Notes: generated by a model not told the origin, from the letters alone. 21,452 nt of DNA from Rhizophagus sp. LPA8_4_AMF (GCA_021464525.1 JADRCO010001202.1:1-21452), one strand, 5' to 3'. Shown: positions 1 through 8,750, numbered from the stretch's first letter. A program made the numbers and translations.

Positions 1-1
1 T

Positions 2-195
2 GTTATCCTACAACCAAATAGGATCATGCTTTTTTCATCATGCTGATATTTTTTTTATTAAGCTATAAATAAACTAAATTGCATAATTATTATTGATATT
101 TTTTCAGATACTAAATAACACGTAAAAAGTTAAAAGGACACGCACGTTAAACCGGAAATAGTTATAAGCATGATCATCGGCGGCTGCAGGATAAC
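2..195 (+). mobile_element. MITE, copy A of a 194-bp inverted-repeat element
   Basis: A short element without coding capacity. It begins GTTATCCTACAACC and ends with GGCTGCAGGATAAC, giving imperfect terminal inverted repeats of about 28 bp (GTTATCCT, variable bases, then GATCATGC). A second copy lies at 10705-10897 in opposite orientation and differs at only about seven positions, including two single-T indels, which fixes the ends. No convincing target-site duplication is visible; only one base of left flank is in the window. The transposase family is not assigned. Confidence 0.8.
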
Positions 196-198
196 ACA

Positions 199-264
199 GT
201 TATTTAATAGGGGTGTTAAAATATCATCCGAACTGCTTCGCAGTTCGGTGATATTCTAAATAAC
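199..264. repeat. Nested palindrome, possible mini foldback element
   Basis: The outer arms are GTTATTTA and TAAATAAC. The inner arms at 220-255 pair AATATCATCCGAACTGC with GCAGTTCGGTGATATT around a TTC loop, with one bulged T. The inner stem alone is about 16 bp. It follows copy A of the 194-bp element by three bases. It could be a tiny foldback transposon or a structured RNA element; nothing in the sequence decides this. Confidence 0.6.
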
Positions 265-646
265 TAATACATATTAAATTTAATAAAAATTTACTCGGAA
301 TTTATACATTATAAATTAGTGGGTTAAATTAAATTTGATAGAGATTTCTTAATTGCAATTGAGATCACCAAATGTATTAGCTATTTATTGGCAATAAGCT
401 TCATGCAAATCATTCCACTTTGACCAGTGATATAATTGCCCGGAGCGTTAGCGAAGGACATTCTACCGTGCTGTATTAGACGATTTTGTGGTAACCCATG
501 CAATTTTCCTTCCTTCTTTACATCTACTGACGTCACCCCACATATTAGCCCTTGTTTTTTCCTTTTGTGATTATATAACTCCTTTTTTTGTAACACCGAT
601 GATTTCGTAACACTGTTTATTTTATTTGGTGTTACATATTTTAGGA
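265..646. other. Intergenic, no gene recognised
   Basis: Mostly AT-rich sequence. A minus-strand open frame of 89 codons (381-650) runs into the terminal repeat of the next element and resembles nothing I recognise, so it is not called as a gene. Confidence 0.5.
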
Positions 647-649
647 TCA

Positions 650-832
650 TCTTACCACACCACCCTCGGCTATATGTTTATGGTAACGCAGGTGACAAAT
701 TATGCAGGTGACAAATAGAGATCAGACACTAAAAAAACGAAGTCGCTGAGATAAACATAAACAACGCGCTTCTCACAATCACGTGACCGGTGATGGTTAG
801 ACATCACACCTTTCCGAGGTGGTGTGGTAAGA
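650..832. mobile_element. MITE with TCTTACCACACCACC ends, TCA target duplication
   Basis: The left end TCTTACCACACCACCCTCGG is matched by the reverse complement of the right end (CCGAGGTGGTGTGGTAAGA) apart from one extra C. The element is flanked on both sides by TCA (647-649 and 833-835), a plausible 3-bp target-site duplication. A 3-bp duplication would suit PIF/Harbinger or CACTA-type transposases, but the family cannot be fixed from the ends alone. No coding potential inside. Confidence 0.75.
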
Positions 833-848
833 TCATTCCATATTTTAT

Positions 849-975
849 GCCTATACTAATTCGCCCCAGGTTCCCATTGGATCCGACGTAGAATTAGCTC
901 GGATTTCATATAATGACGGCAGAAGACATGGGTCCAGATGATTATAAATGATTATAAATCGAAAATTAGTATAGC
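849..975. mobile_element. Short MITE with 11-bp target-site duplication
   Basis: The 127-bp element starts GCCTATACTAATTCG and ends CGAAAATTAGTATAGC. The ends are inverted repeats of about 12 bp. The 11-bp sequence CCATATTTTAT occurs directly before (838-848) and directly after (976-986) the element. Duplications of 9-11 bp are usual for Mutator-like elements, which is the likely mobilising family (inference). It inserted three bases from the neighbouring element at 650-832. Confidence 0.78.
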
Positions 976-1053
976 CCATATTTTATTAGTTCGAAGCTGT
1001 ATGTTATTACGAACGGTGATGATACAAAAGTTCCGTTATTGATGCATTATTAA

Positions 1054-1239
1054 GTAAAATATCAACTCATGCAGTTGGATGGCGGGTCAGAATTTAAAGA
1101 TGAAATTACTCGTCTAATGGAGAAAAAAGGTGTGCGCATACGGGTAGGCACTACGCATAAAAGTCAGGCTATTGTCGAGCATATGCGATATCTGTTTGTC
1201 CTGCATATTTACAAAAGTTACGCTCTGATACATTTCTAA
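1054..1239 (+). pseudogene. Integrase core (rve) relic of a mobile element
   Basis: An in-frame stretch from a stop at 1051-1053 to a stop at 1237-1239 reads QLDGGSEFKDEI, later GVRIRVGTTHKSQAIVE. This has the look of the second half of a DDE integrase catalytic core: the D of DGGSEF (1078-1080) and the E of AIVE (1177-1179) are 32 residues apart, with the usual H.SQ ahead of the glutamate. The first catalytic Asp and the rest of the protein are absent, and after the Glu the sequence no longer resembles the family. It is a dead fragment of about 56 codons, from a retrotransposon or a Ginger/Polinton-like element; the fragment is too short to say which. Neighbouring short elements fit an old insertion hotspot. 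Confidence 0.75.
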
Positions 1240-1872
1240 GTAAATGGACTTCAGGAATCAGAAACGGCACTTCGGAGTATCCCGTTTCCTAGTATTATAC
1301 TATTTTTCGTAATCAATTTTTTTTAAATAAAAAAATGCTACTGAATAAATAAACGCGACGGACTTTAGCGGTATCCGTTTACCTAGTATTTATAAGTAAT
1401 ATAATTACTTGTTATGACCACTACTTTAACGATGACCTATTATGTTTATAATACTTTATAATATACTGACGTTCATAATCGGGAATGAATCTTATAATTT
1501 GTTATTAATCGTTTATATTTCTCATTAAAAAATTTCTTTTAACTGAAATTACTATATGTCAAACCCCTAGAAGATCCGCATGAAACTTTAGCTAATTCTG
1601 GAGCAAATAGTTTTACAATTAAAACATGAATGTCTTTAAATTTATAAAAGTGTTATCTGTGGAAACTGTCTCAATTTTTTAAAATAAAAAGAATTTTTTT
1701 TTTATTAAAGTCAAGCCGATCATCACATGATTTTAGTAATTTAATACTTGTTGTATAGAAAAATATTCTCTCCAAGACTTAAGTAACTTATTTTGTTTAT
1801 TATTTGAAACTAAAAAGTTCTTGTTCAAAATACTAGTTGTTAATAAAAGAATACACAATATACAATATATAT
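1240..1872. other. Intergenic with a weak direct repeat
   Basis: No gene is visible. Two similar stretches about 90 bp apart (1265-1299 and 1357-1393) share GTATCC(C)GTTT(A)CCTAGTATT and may be remains of a duplicated segment. The rest is AT-rich with long T and A runs. Confidence 0.45.
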
Positions 1873-1899
1873 AAAAAAAAAAAAAAAATTTTTTTTTTT
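1873..1899. repeat. A16T11 self-complementary tract
   Basis: Sixteen A run directly into eleven T, about 280 bp upstream of gene 1. Rigid poly(dA:dT) tracts commonly exclude nucleosomes at fungal promoters (established knowledge); a role here is inference. Comparable tracts lie at 4294-4315, 4405-4424 and 12362-12385. Confidence 0.8.
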
Positions 1900-1956
1900 G
1901 TTGTACAATATCTGTGATCATTATAAAAGTCGCGGCAAGTCCTCCAAATTCGTCTT

Positions 1957-1996
1957 AAAAAAAAAAAATAAAAAAAATAAAATAATAATAATAATA
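1957..1996. repeat. A-rich low-complexity tract ending in (AAT)n
   Basis: A run of A interrupted by single T bases passes into a short ATA/TAA trinucleotide repeat, about 180 bp upstream of gene 1. Confidence 0.75.
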
Positions 1997-2082
1997 ACCT
2001 TTAAAATAAAGCGAGCAGCGTATAAAATTCTTCTACTACCAAATACGTTTAATTAAATCATCTTTGGTGGCCTCACATATTT

Positions 2083-2102
2083 CGTTACGCCAACAATATA
2101 AA
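2083..2102 (+). promoter_or_regulatory. Candidate core promoter of gene 1 (CGTTAC + TATAAA)
   Basis: CGTTAC (2083-2088) is followed eight bases later by TATAAA (2097-2102), which lies 75 bp before the ATG at 2178. The same order occurs ahead of gene 3 (12315-12342). TATA-like strings are common by chance in DNA this AT-rich, so the paired arrangement is the main support. Confidence 0.4.
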
Positions 2103-2177
2103 TTTTATCTTGGAAAGATACGAGTTACAGTATAACCTTGCGACTTAATTAGAAAATTTACAACTACTAAGCGAAGC

Positions 2178-2561
2178 ATGAATACTACTACTACTTTGAC
2201 TGCGATGAATCAAATTTTGAACGAGTTTAGATTATTTTATAAACACCTGGATGATAATTATGATAATTATTTTTATCATATAACTTGCAAAATAATTTCT
2301 CAAGGTCCAGAAACGGAAAACCCTTTGGATGATACTTATGATTATGAGTTTTTTAACCAAAATTATCATGTTACATGTAAGTTAGTATCATATTCCTTTA
2401 TTGTGAATATATTAAATAAGGAAATTTACGGAAGAGATTTTGATATGAGTGACCTGAAACGCAAGTCCTTATTAACTTCTGATCAAAAAATAAACCTCGA
2501 ACTGAGCTTGAAGAAGAACTTTCCTTTTCTACAATATCAAATTTTAAAATGGTTTGTATAA
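2178..2561 (+). CDS. Gene 1: YHVTCK-motif protein, 127 aa, function unknown
   Basis: I do not recognise a characterised family. The reason to believe it is a gene is clear paralogy with the proteins at 2686-3066 and 12399-13019. Visible layout: T/N-rich N-terminus (1-16), RLFY (18-21), first motif FYHITCK (32-38), acidic DDTYDYEFF (51-59), second motif YHVTCK (63-68), shared NILNKEIYG (77-85), then a charged helix-like end with LTSDQKINLELSLKK (99-113). The last 14 residues (from NFPFL) are unlike gene 2. There is no signal peptide, no membrane segment and no intron. The ATG is chosen because all three proteins start MN followed by a polar stretch. TATAAA lies 75 bp upstream. Gene 2 begins 124 bp downstream in the same orientation, so the pair arose by tandem duplication. 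The paired H-x-x-C motifs could bind a metal, but that is inference. Confidence 0.72.
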   Translation: MNTTTTLTAMNQILNEFRLFYKHLDDNYDNYFYHITCKIISQGPETENPLDDTYDYEFFNQNYHVTCKLVSYSFIVNILNKEIYGRDFDMSDLKRKSLLTSDQKINLELSLKKNFPFLQYQILKWFV

Positions 2562-2570
2562 AATTTATCT

Positions 2571-2677
2571 GAGGAATGAAATGTAATGAATATCAAATTT
2601 TTAACGCTCAAATCATCTGCATTACAGCAGTAACACACGCGTTACATTTCATTCAGAAACTTTCGTTACAATTCCTC
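2571..2677. repeat. Inverted repeat filling the gene 1-gene 2 spacer
   Basis: The spacer holds GAATGAAATGTAA (2574-2586) and its exact reverse complement TTACATTTCATTC (2642-2654). An outer pair, GAGGAAT (2571-2577) and ATTCCTC (2671-2677), brackets them. It may be a very small foldback element or a shared terminator/promoter structure. It ends nine bases before the gene 2 start, so any gene 2 promoter must lie inside or across it. Two CGTTAC motifs (2640-2645 and 2664-2669) fall within it. Confidence 0.6.
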
Positions 2678-2685
2678 AAAGAAAT

Positions 2686-3066
2686 ATGAACATGAATGCC
2701 TCGGAAAATCAAGCGGCTGTAATTCAGCCCATACAGAGCCATCAATCAACATCACAAGCCGAATTTGGATTATTTTATCAACCACCAAATGATAACAACT
2801 TTTACCATGTAACCTGTAAAGAAATTTTACAACAAATTTGTGATGATGATTACGATTACGAATTTTTTTGCGAGAGCTCGAACGCAAGATATCATGTTAC
2901 ATGTAAATTATTATCGTACTCTTTGATTGTAAATATATTGAATAAGGAAATTTATGGAATAGGTTTTGATGTAAATGATTTAGATAAGGATTATATATCA
3001 TTAACTTCGCATCAAAAATTAAATCTTGAATTAAATTTGAAGCAGTACCTTCTTTTTTATATTTAA
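2686..3066 (+). CDS. Gene 2: YHVTCK-motif protein, 126 aa, function unknown
   Basis: Tandem paralogue of gene 1, same strand, starting 124 bp after its stop. Layout: Q/S/N-rich N-terminus (1-25), GLFYQPPNDNN (28-38), FYHVTCK (39-45), acidic DDDYDYEFF (53-61), YHVTCK (69-74), NILNKEIYG (83-91), FDVNDL (94-99), LTSHQKLNLELNLKQ (106-120), then a stop after YLLFYI. The YHVTCKLLSYS and NILNKEIYG blocks are nearly identical to gene 3 at both protein and DNA level, so gene 2 looks closer to gene 3 than to gene 1. It has two further Cys (52 and 62) absent from the others. Two ATGs lie close together (2686, 2692); the first is used because paralogues begin MN. No intron, signal peptide or membrane helix is seen. 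No TATA box stands out in the short spacer; expression may depend on gene 1 or on the spacer repeat. The function is unknown. Confidence 0.74.
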   Translation: MNMNASENQAAVIQPIQSHQSTSQAEFGLFYQPPNDNNFYHVTCKEILQQICDDDYDYEFFCESSNARYHVTCKLLSYSLIVNILNKEIYGIGFDVNDLDKDYISLTSHQKLNLELNLKQYLLFYI

Positions 3067-3220
3067 TGATCAATTTCTAGTGAAAACACATTGGGGGCAT
3101 GAATAGAGTTTACGGTTTATTCTATTTTTTTATTTAATTAGGTAAATTGGTGACTTATGGTATTAACTTATAAAGATTACTTTATATTTATTTGTATACT
3201 GTATGTACATTATTTCTTGA

Positions 3221-3226
3221 AATAAA
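3221..3226 (+). terminator. Candidate poly(A) signal for gene 2
   Basis: AATAAA stands 155 nt after the gene 2 stop, followed by T-rich sequence. The hexamer is frequent in DNA this AT-rich, so this is only positional support. Confidence 0.3.
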
Positions 3227-3610
3227 TTTTTTTAGCATTTTTTTGTAATTTATATAATTATGTCGAATACATTAATTTTAGCAATTAAGCTAACTTAACA
3301 TCATTTTAAAATTATTTGGTTTTGTTTTATTCAAATAACGTCTGGAGAAATAATGACAAAAATAAAATCTTGAATCAACTCGAAATTGTATTACCTTAAA
3401 TATAACATTGTAAACTGGGAATGTTACGTGAAGCGCATTCTTACGTTTCAATCAAAAGAGAATTAATCTTGTTAACCACTCTCCTGAAAATATTTTACGA
3501 ACACATACGATAAAACGTTAATTAAAATACTCTGCGCCACTTACATCACAAATGTTGCCGTTCTCCGATTCTCAGATAATTTGACTCGGGGAAATCTTAC
3601 TCAGAACATT
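3227..3610. other. Intergenic, no gene recognised
   Basis: AT-rich sequence without a supported coding region or a clear inverted repeat. Confidence 0.5.
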
Positions 3611-3639
3611 GTACTCTTTGCCACACCTTCTTCAAGAAA

Positions 3640-3900
3640 TTTCTCTCTTTCACATACTGCTTATTTTGTATAATTTAAATCAGTAGATTATCTTATTTTA
3701 GAATAGTAACCTCTCCTGCATCATCTCTTTCATGTACTACTTTATTTGTATAATATTAATTGGAAAAGATAAACTTGTTTTAGAATTGTGCACTCTCATG
3801 AAACTTCTCCTGCATTAACTCTACAATTTTGGATCATTCAGATACGCCAAGACTATCTCATTTTAGAATTGTGCAATACTCCTGCGTTATCGCTTCCAAA
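3640..3900 (-). repeat. Degenerate minisatellite, period 82-83 bp
   Basis: Three copies are marked by T[TC][AG]TTTTAGAAT-type boxes at 3693, 3775 and 3858, giving spacings of 82 and 83 bp. Each unit also holds versions of CTCCTGCAT and CTCTTTCATGTA. Read on the minus strand these become TACATGAAAGAGA and ATGCAGGAG, the same boxes that form the array at 18223-18700 with about the same period. The two arrays are therefore one repeat family in opposite orientations. No coding potential. Confidence 0.75.
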
Positions 3901-4293
3901 GTTACTTATTTTGGGTAAGTCGATCTTTGCTCAATACTGATGCGGGCCGAAATCATAGTGCAAGCCGGAATTACAAAGAATAAATTACAGCACGTGATCA
4001 CAGATCGACAAGATCATGTGACATTTCCATTTTACTTGGTTAAAAGTTGAAACCCAATTCATCACTCATTGTTTGTTACATGACAATGGCACATGTTCGT
4101 CTACATCAATTTTTAGCGTAATACACAAATAAACTTATAAACAGTATAATATAATAAGTAATATAGTAGTAATATTCAGAAAGGTTAATCCTTTTCATAC
4201 ACGCTCAAGATTTTCCCCACTGTTAATATCAACTACCAATTACCAAATATAATATTTATTTGAATAAATAAAATTATATTATCTGCTTAATAT
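3901..4293. other. Intergenic, small inverted repeat only
   Basis: No gene seen. CACGTGATC is followed about 12 bases later by GATCATGTG around 3992-4021, a short near-perfect inverted repeat. Confidence 0.45.
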
Positions 4294-4491
4294 AAAAAAA
4301 AAAAATTTTTTTTTTCATTACTATTAAGTTATTCGAAAATGAGTCATGTATCAGTTTATCAATTATAAAACGAATAAATAAAAAATTTTATTCATTAAAC
4401 GAATAAAAAAAAAAAATTTTTTTTCTCCAATAAATTATGAAAAACTTATATAAATGTTCCCCCCAAAAAAAAATTTTTAAAAAAACCTAAA
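4294..4491. repeat. Cluster of A/T self-complementary tracts
   Basis: A12T10 at 4294-4315, A12T8 at 4405-4424, and a C6 A9 T5 A7 run around 4461-4487. These repeat the AnTn design found at 1873 and 12362, but no gene follows them closely. Confidence 0.75.
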
Positions 4492-5880
4492 TATCGATTT
4501 TCAACTCTTGCATAAAGATAATTTCCATTTTACTCATTTTATTTTAACAATATTATGAAAGACTTTACGAACTTTCTAGTCTGACAGGATAGTATGGATA
4601 TATTAAACCATCCAAACTACAAACTAGTCAAACAGAGTAGGTTTGGAATTACTAAACCACCCAAATCTATATACTTGCTACTCTAGCCGAATAGTTAGTT
4701 ATCTCGATCATATAATAGAAATATTCGAGAATATCAAACCTATATTCTTCAAATTATTCGGCTCCCGTTATTGGAATCGTATTTCCCGTGAAGTGAGAAC
4801 TCATAATCAAGGTTTGTTTAATCATTGGATCACCGCATTGCTTAAAACTTAGCATTTACGACAAACAATTCTTGTCAATAATTTTCTTACGAATGATGAA
4901 AAGACGAAAAAATAATAAAGACTGTGATCGAAAATAAGTTAGATATAATTCAGGAACAAGAGAATGTGTTTTGCTACATTATTTTGTAATAAGTCCTCAT
5001 TGCATTATTATAGAAACAAACACTTTCACGAATAAAATGAGGCAAATAGTTCTTTGGAAGGTAAGACTAGACTTAATTTAAACCATTTTAAAACTACATC
5101 ATTTCAATTTCAGTTCTGTACAATCTAACTACAACAAATACAATGTGCAGTTCTGCAATGATATCATTTAGACGAAGAGAGAAAGATATATAAAAAAAAT
5201 GACGTAGATCCCTATAGATAATTTTAATTCCAACCAATGTACGAGTCCTAGTAGAGCCTCGCACGGCACGACCAATAAACGAAAATGTAGAAGATTAAGT
5301 CGATAGAGCTTCTTAAACTGCTTCCAGAAACTATCGTGACTTTGGCCCAAAATTAATAGCAAATATTTTAGTATTTGGACGAGAAAACCAAATCTTAATC
5401 AATTCCAAAAACCACTAAAAATTAAAAATGTAAAAATTAAATAAAATAATAAAATATTATTTATAAACATGGTATTGCTTAATTTTTGCTACATTTTTTA
5501 CAAATAAAGACTGATTTTGTTTCATTTTAAATTAAATTCAAAAAGATAAAAATATTAGTAATAAAAAGTCAAGGTAAGCTATCTAACATTTAAATCAAAA
5601 AAAACTGGTTTATTTTTAAAGAAAAACAAACGAACAAAAAAGGTTTAACTGTGTTTTTCAAGCTGTTACACCAAATATCGAGCCAATAAGACTTTCTTCC
5701 ACAAAACAATGTAATCTATTATATATTTGGATATTGTTTTCCCAATTACATGTTAAATAAATCGCCAACACATCTAAAAATAAAATGCACGTGCTTAAGA
5801 GAGTCATAAACGCGTATCAAAATTACCTGCACCATTATAAATGATATTATATTGTCCAAGATTCATATTAAATAATTAAT
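4492..5880. other. Intergenic, no supported gene
   Basis: A plus-strand open frame of 69 codons (4643-4852) has a protein-like composition but lacks an ATG and matches nothing I recognise. A short imperfect repeat, TAAACCA[TC]CCAAA, occurs twice about 50 bp apart near 4605 and 4655. A minus-strand open frame at 5168-5362 is also unconvincing. The rest is AT-rich. Confidence 0.45.
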
Positions 5881-6102
5881 AAGAGTAGTATAAGTAATTT
5901 CATGGGGAGTTAGGAATATCTTATTCCAAAAATCATCACTAGAGATTGTAAAAAATCTAATGTGTTTTAATATTTCACGCAATCTATTTTTTAGTTCCTC
6001 ATAATCATCTTGTGTTCATTTTGATATTTCTGAATTAATTTGAGGTTTTTGCTCCATTCCCCATTTGATAATGTAATTCCATATATCAATTTCTCCAAGT
6101 GG
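5881..6102 (-). pseudogene. BTB-BACK family relic (BACK-domain fragment) with nonsense mutation
   Basis: Read on the minus strand from 6102, one frame gives EIDIWNYIIKWGMEQ, then, after a stop, TQDDYEELKNRLREILKHIRFF and SDDFWNKI. This is the BACK-domain signature of the large BTB-BACK(-TLDc/kelch) families of arbuscular mycorrhizal fungi: (E)xDxWxxxIKWG, an acidic linker, then a leucine-rich helix ending in xIRFF and a short SxxDFWxKI-type segment (family recognised from memory). The in-frame TGA at 6016-6018 sits where the family usually has a Trp in a (T)KWT motif, so TGG to TGA is the likely change. The BTB domain upstream and the rest downstream are missing: a broken fragment of about 70 codons. 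An alternative is a fortuitous match, but several motifs occur in order. Confidence 0.72.
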
Positions 6103-6103
6103 G

Positions 6104-6126
6104 GTTTTTTCCCTTCGGGAAAAAAC
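6104..6126. repeat. Perfect 10-bp hairpin with TTC loop
   Basis: GTTTTTTCCC is followed by TTC and then GGGAAAAAAC. It sits at the broken upstream edge of the BACK-domain relic. On a transcript it would be a stable stem with a UUCG-type turn. It may mark the junction of an inserted element. Confidence 0.7.
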
Positions 6127-7606
6127 AGTGTTCCGTTCTCCGTGAAATTGAGACTTTATGATCACCATTACTGTCACGTAAGATGACTCAAAATCCCTCT
6201 TTTCATGTCTAATGTATATTTTTTAAAAAAACTAGTAGAAGTCATTATTTGACTATTATATATAATAGTGGATAGATAATTTGAATCCTATAAAAAAGTT
6301 TATTAATAAATATTTGATGCTAATGATCGTCCAGATATATAAATATTTTATAGTATCGAAACACAGTAAGTCCCCTCGAAAATTGTTCCAACATTGGTAA
6401 TGATCAGATAAATAAAAAAACGAAAGATTAGATACGATAGACTTAAAATCAAGAAATCATGAAATTAAATTACTATAACTAATCAGAAAGGTTTAATATG
6501 AGACAAATATCAGTAGACAAAGAAAAATAAGAAAAGGATATAAACCCTTTAGTAAATCAAATAAAAAACCATTCAGAGAAAAAATATAGAGAGAAAGTAA
6601 GACTAAAGACTTAAAGTGAGAGGAGATATAAATCCCTCATAAACTTTATAGAGAAAGAAAACCATCCATTCAGATGGATTTCACTACTTCCCTGAGAAGT
6701 TTCACTGTGAAATAATATATGCTTAACGGTAGTTACTCGCTGAAAGAAATATAAATGCAAGATAATATAGAAGAAATAATCAAATGGAATAAAATTATTC
6801 AAAACAAGTAGGGAATTATGAAATATACGCGCTAACAATTAAGGCACTTATAGTACGATAAATTTTTAATCATTAGTTAAGTTTATTTGTGTTTTTGAAA
6901 TTTTATCTTCCATTCTCTTTTATTATTTTAAACGATTTACGAGAGAGATTATATATTTTAAATGCTACAATTTGTTTTTATCATAATCGCAGAGGTTTTC
7001 CTGTGATCCTTGCGGATCAATCAATACACACTGGTAGCATACTTTACTTAGCTTTTCGTTGTATTCCCATTCAAATTGGCAAGAGCATGGCAAGGACGTA
7101 GATATTCGATAGCAACATGGGTAACGTCAGTGTTTCACTAACTCTTGGAAATTACTTTTTTTTTGTAGGGTATGAAAACACGTATTAGAGAAATATTTAC
7201 GAATAATATTATTTTAGTTAATAAAAGTAAAATATGACCAAGATTTCAGACTTTAGCGTTTTAGTTATTACTGTAGATGATACACAATATTATATTCTTT
7301 ATTTGCCATCAATTAAATAAAGTAAAAATTAAGACTTCTCAGCAACTTAGGGATTGAAGTCGATTTTCATCATAGAATCGATTGAGAATCGATCAAGCGC
7401 GGTTAATTTTTTCATGTTTCGATTATAAGGGTACTGATTACGTAATAATGATCTTACGTGTGTTAAAATTCGGCCGATCATTAGTTTCGATAAAATCATC
7501 GATTTTGAGGAATCCAATTGGCTAGTATTATGATGGTCTTACAGTATTTATTTTTGGAATTATATACAATGGAACTTACACTCGTTTATAATTCAACTTA
7601 TATATT
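6127..7606. other. Intergenic, no supported gene
   Basis: AT-rich. Open frames on both strands (for example 6611-6838 minus and 6889-7101 plus) have no recognisable motifs and no paralogue in the window. Around 7348-7510 the string ATCGATT and related forms recur several times (GAATCGATTGAGAATCGATC), possibly part of an old element whose ends are not clear. Confidence 0.45.
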
Positions 7607-7825
7607 AACTGTATACAGTTCACTCTCACTATAACGAATTTTTGTATAGTGAATAACTTACTATAATGAAGAAAAGTTCCAGTACAGATTTTTTATAATC
7701 AATAATTTTTGATATTGTGAATTTTTATATTAAAACCTTAGTACTTTGTAATTCGAATTTAAATGTCAGAACAAATATAATAAAATGATCTTCGCTATAG
7801 TACTATAGCGAATTTTTAAAGAGTT
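7607..7825. mobile_element. Decayed pogo/Tc1-like element ends
   Basis: CAGTTCACTCTCACTATAAC at 7616, followed by GAATTTTTG, has the look of pogo/Tigger-type terminal repeats, which often run CAGT...CTCxxTATAACGAA (known of the family). It is preceded by TA, and AACTGTATACAGTT (7607-7620) is a perfect palindrome, as if two ends met at a TATA. At 7791-7812 lies a perfect 22-bp palindrome whose half is TTCGCTATAGT. CTATAACGAATTTTT near the left recurs as CTATAGCGAATTTTT at the right. No transposase is present, and the true right terminus is not clear. Confidence 0.5.
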
Positions 7826-8177
7826 ACACAGATCATTTAATGAATTTTATCACATGATACTTGTTATACGCAAAATTTTTACAATGTTAAAAATTAAGAA
7901 GAATGTCGGGTTTTTTTGCTATATCAATTTGTGCTACTATTTTTTAGTCAATAAAACAATAAAAAATAAAGAAAATATATGTAAGTCACGTGAACATAAT
8001 AAATTTTTATTTGTTATCCTCACTATCCTGAATTTTAATGAGTGATAGCGAGGGTGAACTATATGGATCGATTTTTTTGATTTTTTATTCAGTTTTTGAT
8101 TCCAATTGATCATGTAATTACTGTATAACGCTTAATCTAGTATAAATGTACAATATTTACACGTTTAATATCGTGAT
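7826..8177. other. Intergenic, no supported gene
   Basis: A 63-codon open frame (7854-8045) is Lys/Ile/Phe/Asn-rich, as expected of random AT-rich sequence; no promoter or paralogue supports it. Confidence 0.45.
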
Positions 8178-8603
8178 TAGTGTTCCAATCCGAGATATTC
8201 GTCATCCGTTTATCCGATCCGATTATTTTCCGTCATCCGAAAAATCTGCCGGATTCGGGATATTCGACGGATATCCAAAGATACGGATAAAAACAAATTT
8301 ATGTAATAAATATTGATAATATTGAATTATTTAATTATCCGAGAAATCTAATCCGGTTTTATCCGTTATCCGAAAAATCCAAATTTTTTGACGGATATCC
8401 GGATAGCGGATTACAGCTGATTTCATAATATACGGGACACCCATAATTTTTACTCCCGAGAGAAAATCGGTAAGATTAAATGGCTGTTAGCAACATGATT
8501 CTATTGTCCCGAGGTTATGATATTAATTTTGACAAATGTACGAATTTACGGTATGTGACTAGGTATTATTATGAAATCAGCTGTAACGGATTGGAATCAC
8601 TTA
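8178..8603. mobile_element. ATCCG-motif element, interrupted by a second element
   Basis: The left end TAGTGTTCCAATCCG is matched by the right end CGGATTGGAATCACTTA, whose reverse complement is TAAGTGATTCCAATCCG. Between them, ATCCG or CGGAT occurs more than a dozen times in 8186-8410. Arrays of short subterminal motifs are typical transposase binding sites in hAT-like elements (family knowledge). The flanks TCGTGAT (8171-8177) and TCATGAT (8604-8610) agree at six of seven bases and may be the target duplication. The right end is separated from the body by the element at 8413-8584, so the original element was about 245 bp. Confidence 0.68.
8413..8584. mobile_element. ACAGCTGATTTCATAAT element, copy 1, nested
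   Basis: The ends ACAGCTGATTTCATAAT and ATTATGAAATCAGCTGT are exact inverted repeats. The flanks AGCGGATT (8405-8412) and AACGGATT (8585-8592) agree at seven of eight bases, a plausible 8-bp target duplication, and excising the element plus one flank rejoins the host ATCCG element. Copy 2 is at 16506-16720 and shares the internal string TACGGGACACCCATAATTTT. A 74-codon open frame across it is not a gene. Confidence 0.75.
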
Positions 8604-8750
8604 TCATGATAACCTTACCTTACAAGTTTCTTCCGGGCTGGAATTCTGTCGAAGTTGGCTCATATTGTACTATTAAGATTATAAAATATATCTTTAATAA
8701 TTAACATAATTATGTGATTATTAATTAAAAAACCTATTGAATGAAAATTT

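Noticed and set aside
381..650. Minus-strand open frame of 89 codons
   Set aside because: Its start overlaps the end of the MITE at 650, the composition is not convincing and no motif or paralogue supports it.
2666..2887. Minus-strand open frame opposite gene 2
   Set aside because: It is antisense to the conserved core of gene 2, and conservation follows the plus-strand frame.
4643..4852. Plus-strand open frame with protein-like composition
   Set aside because: It starts with TTG rather than ATG, has no recognised motif and no second copy; it could at best be an exon fragment.
6611..7101. Opposed open frames of 75 and 70 codons
   Set aside because: Hydrophobic, Phe/Ile/Leu-rich translations expected of AT-rich noncoding DNA; no motifs.
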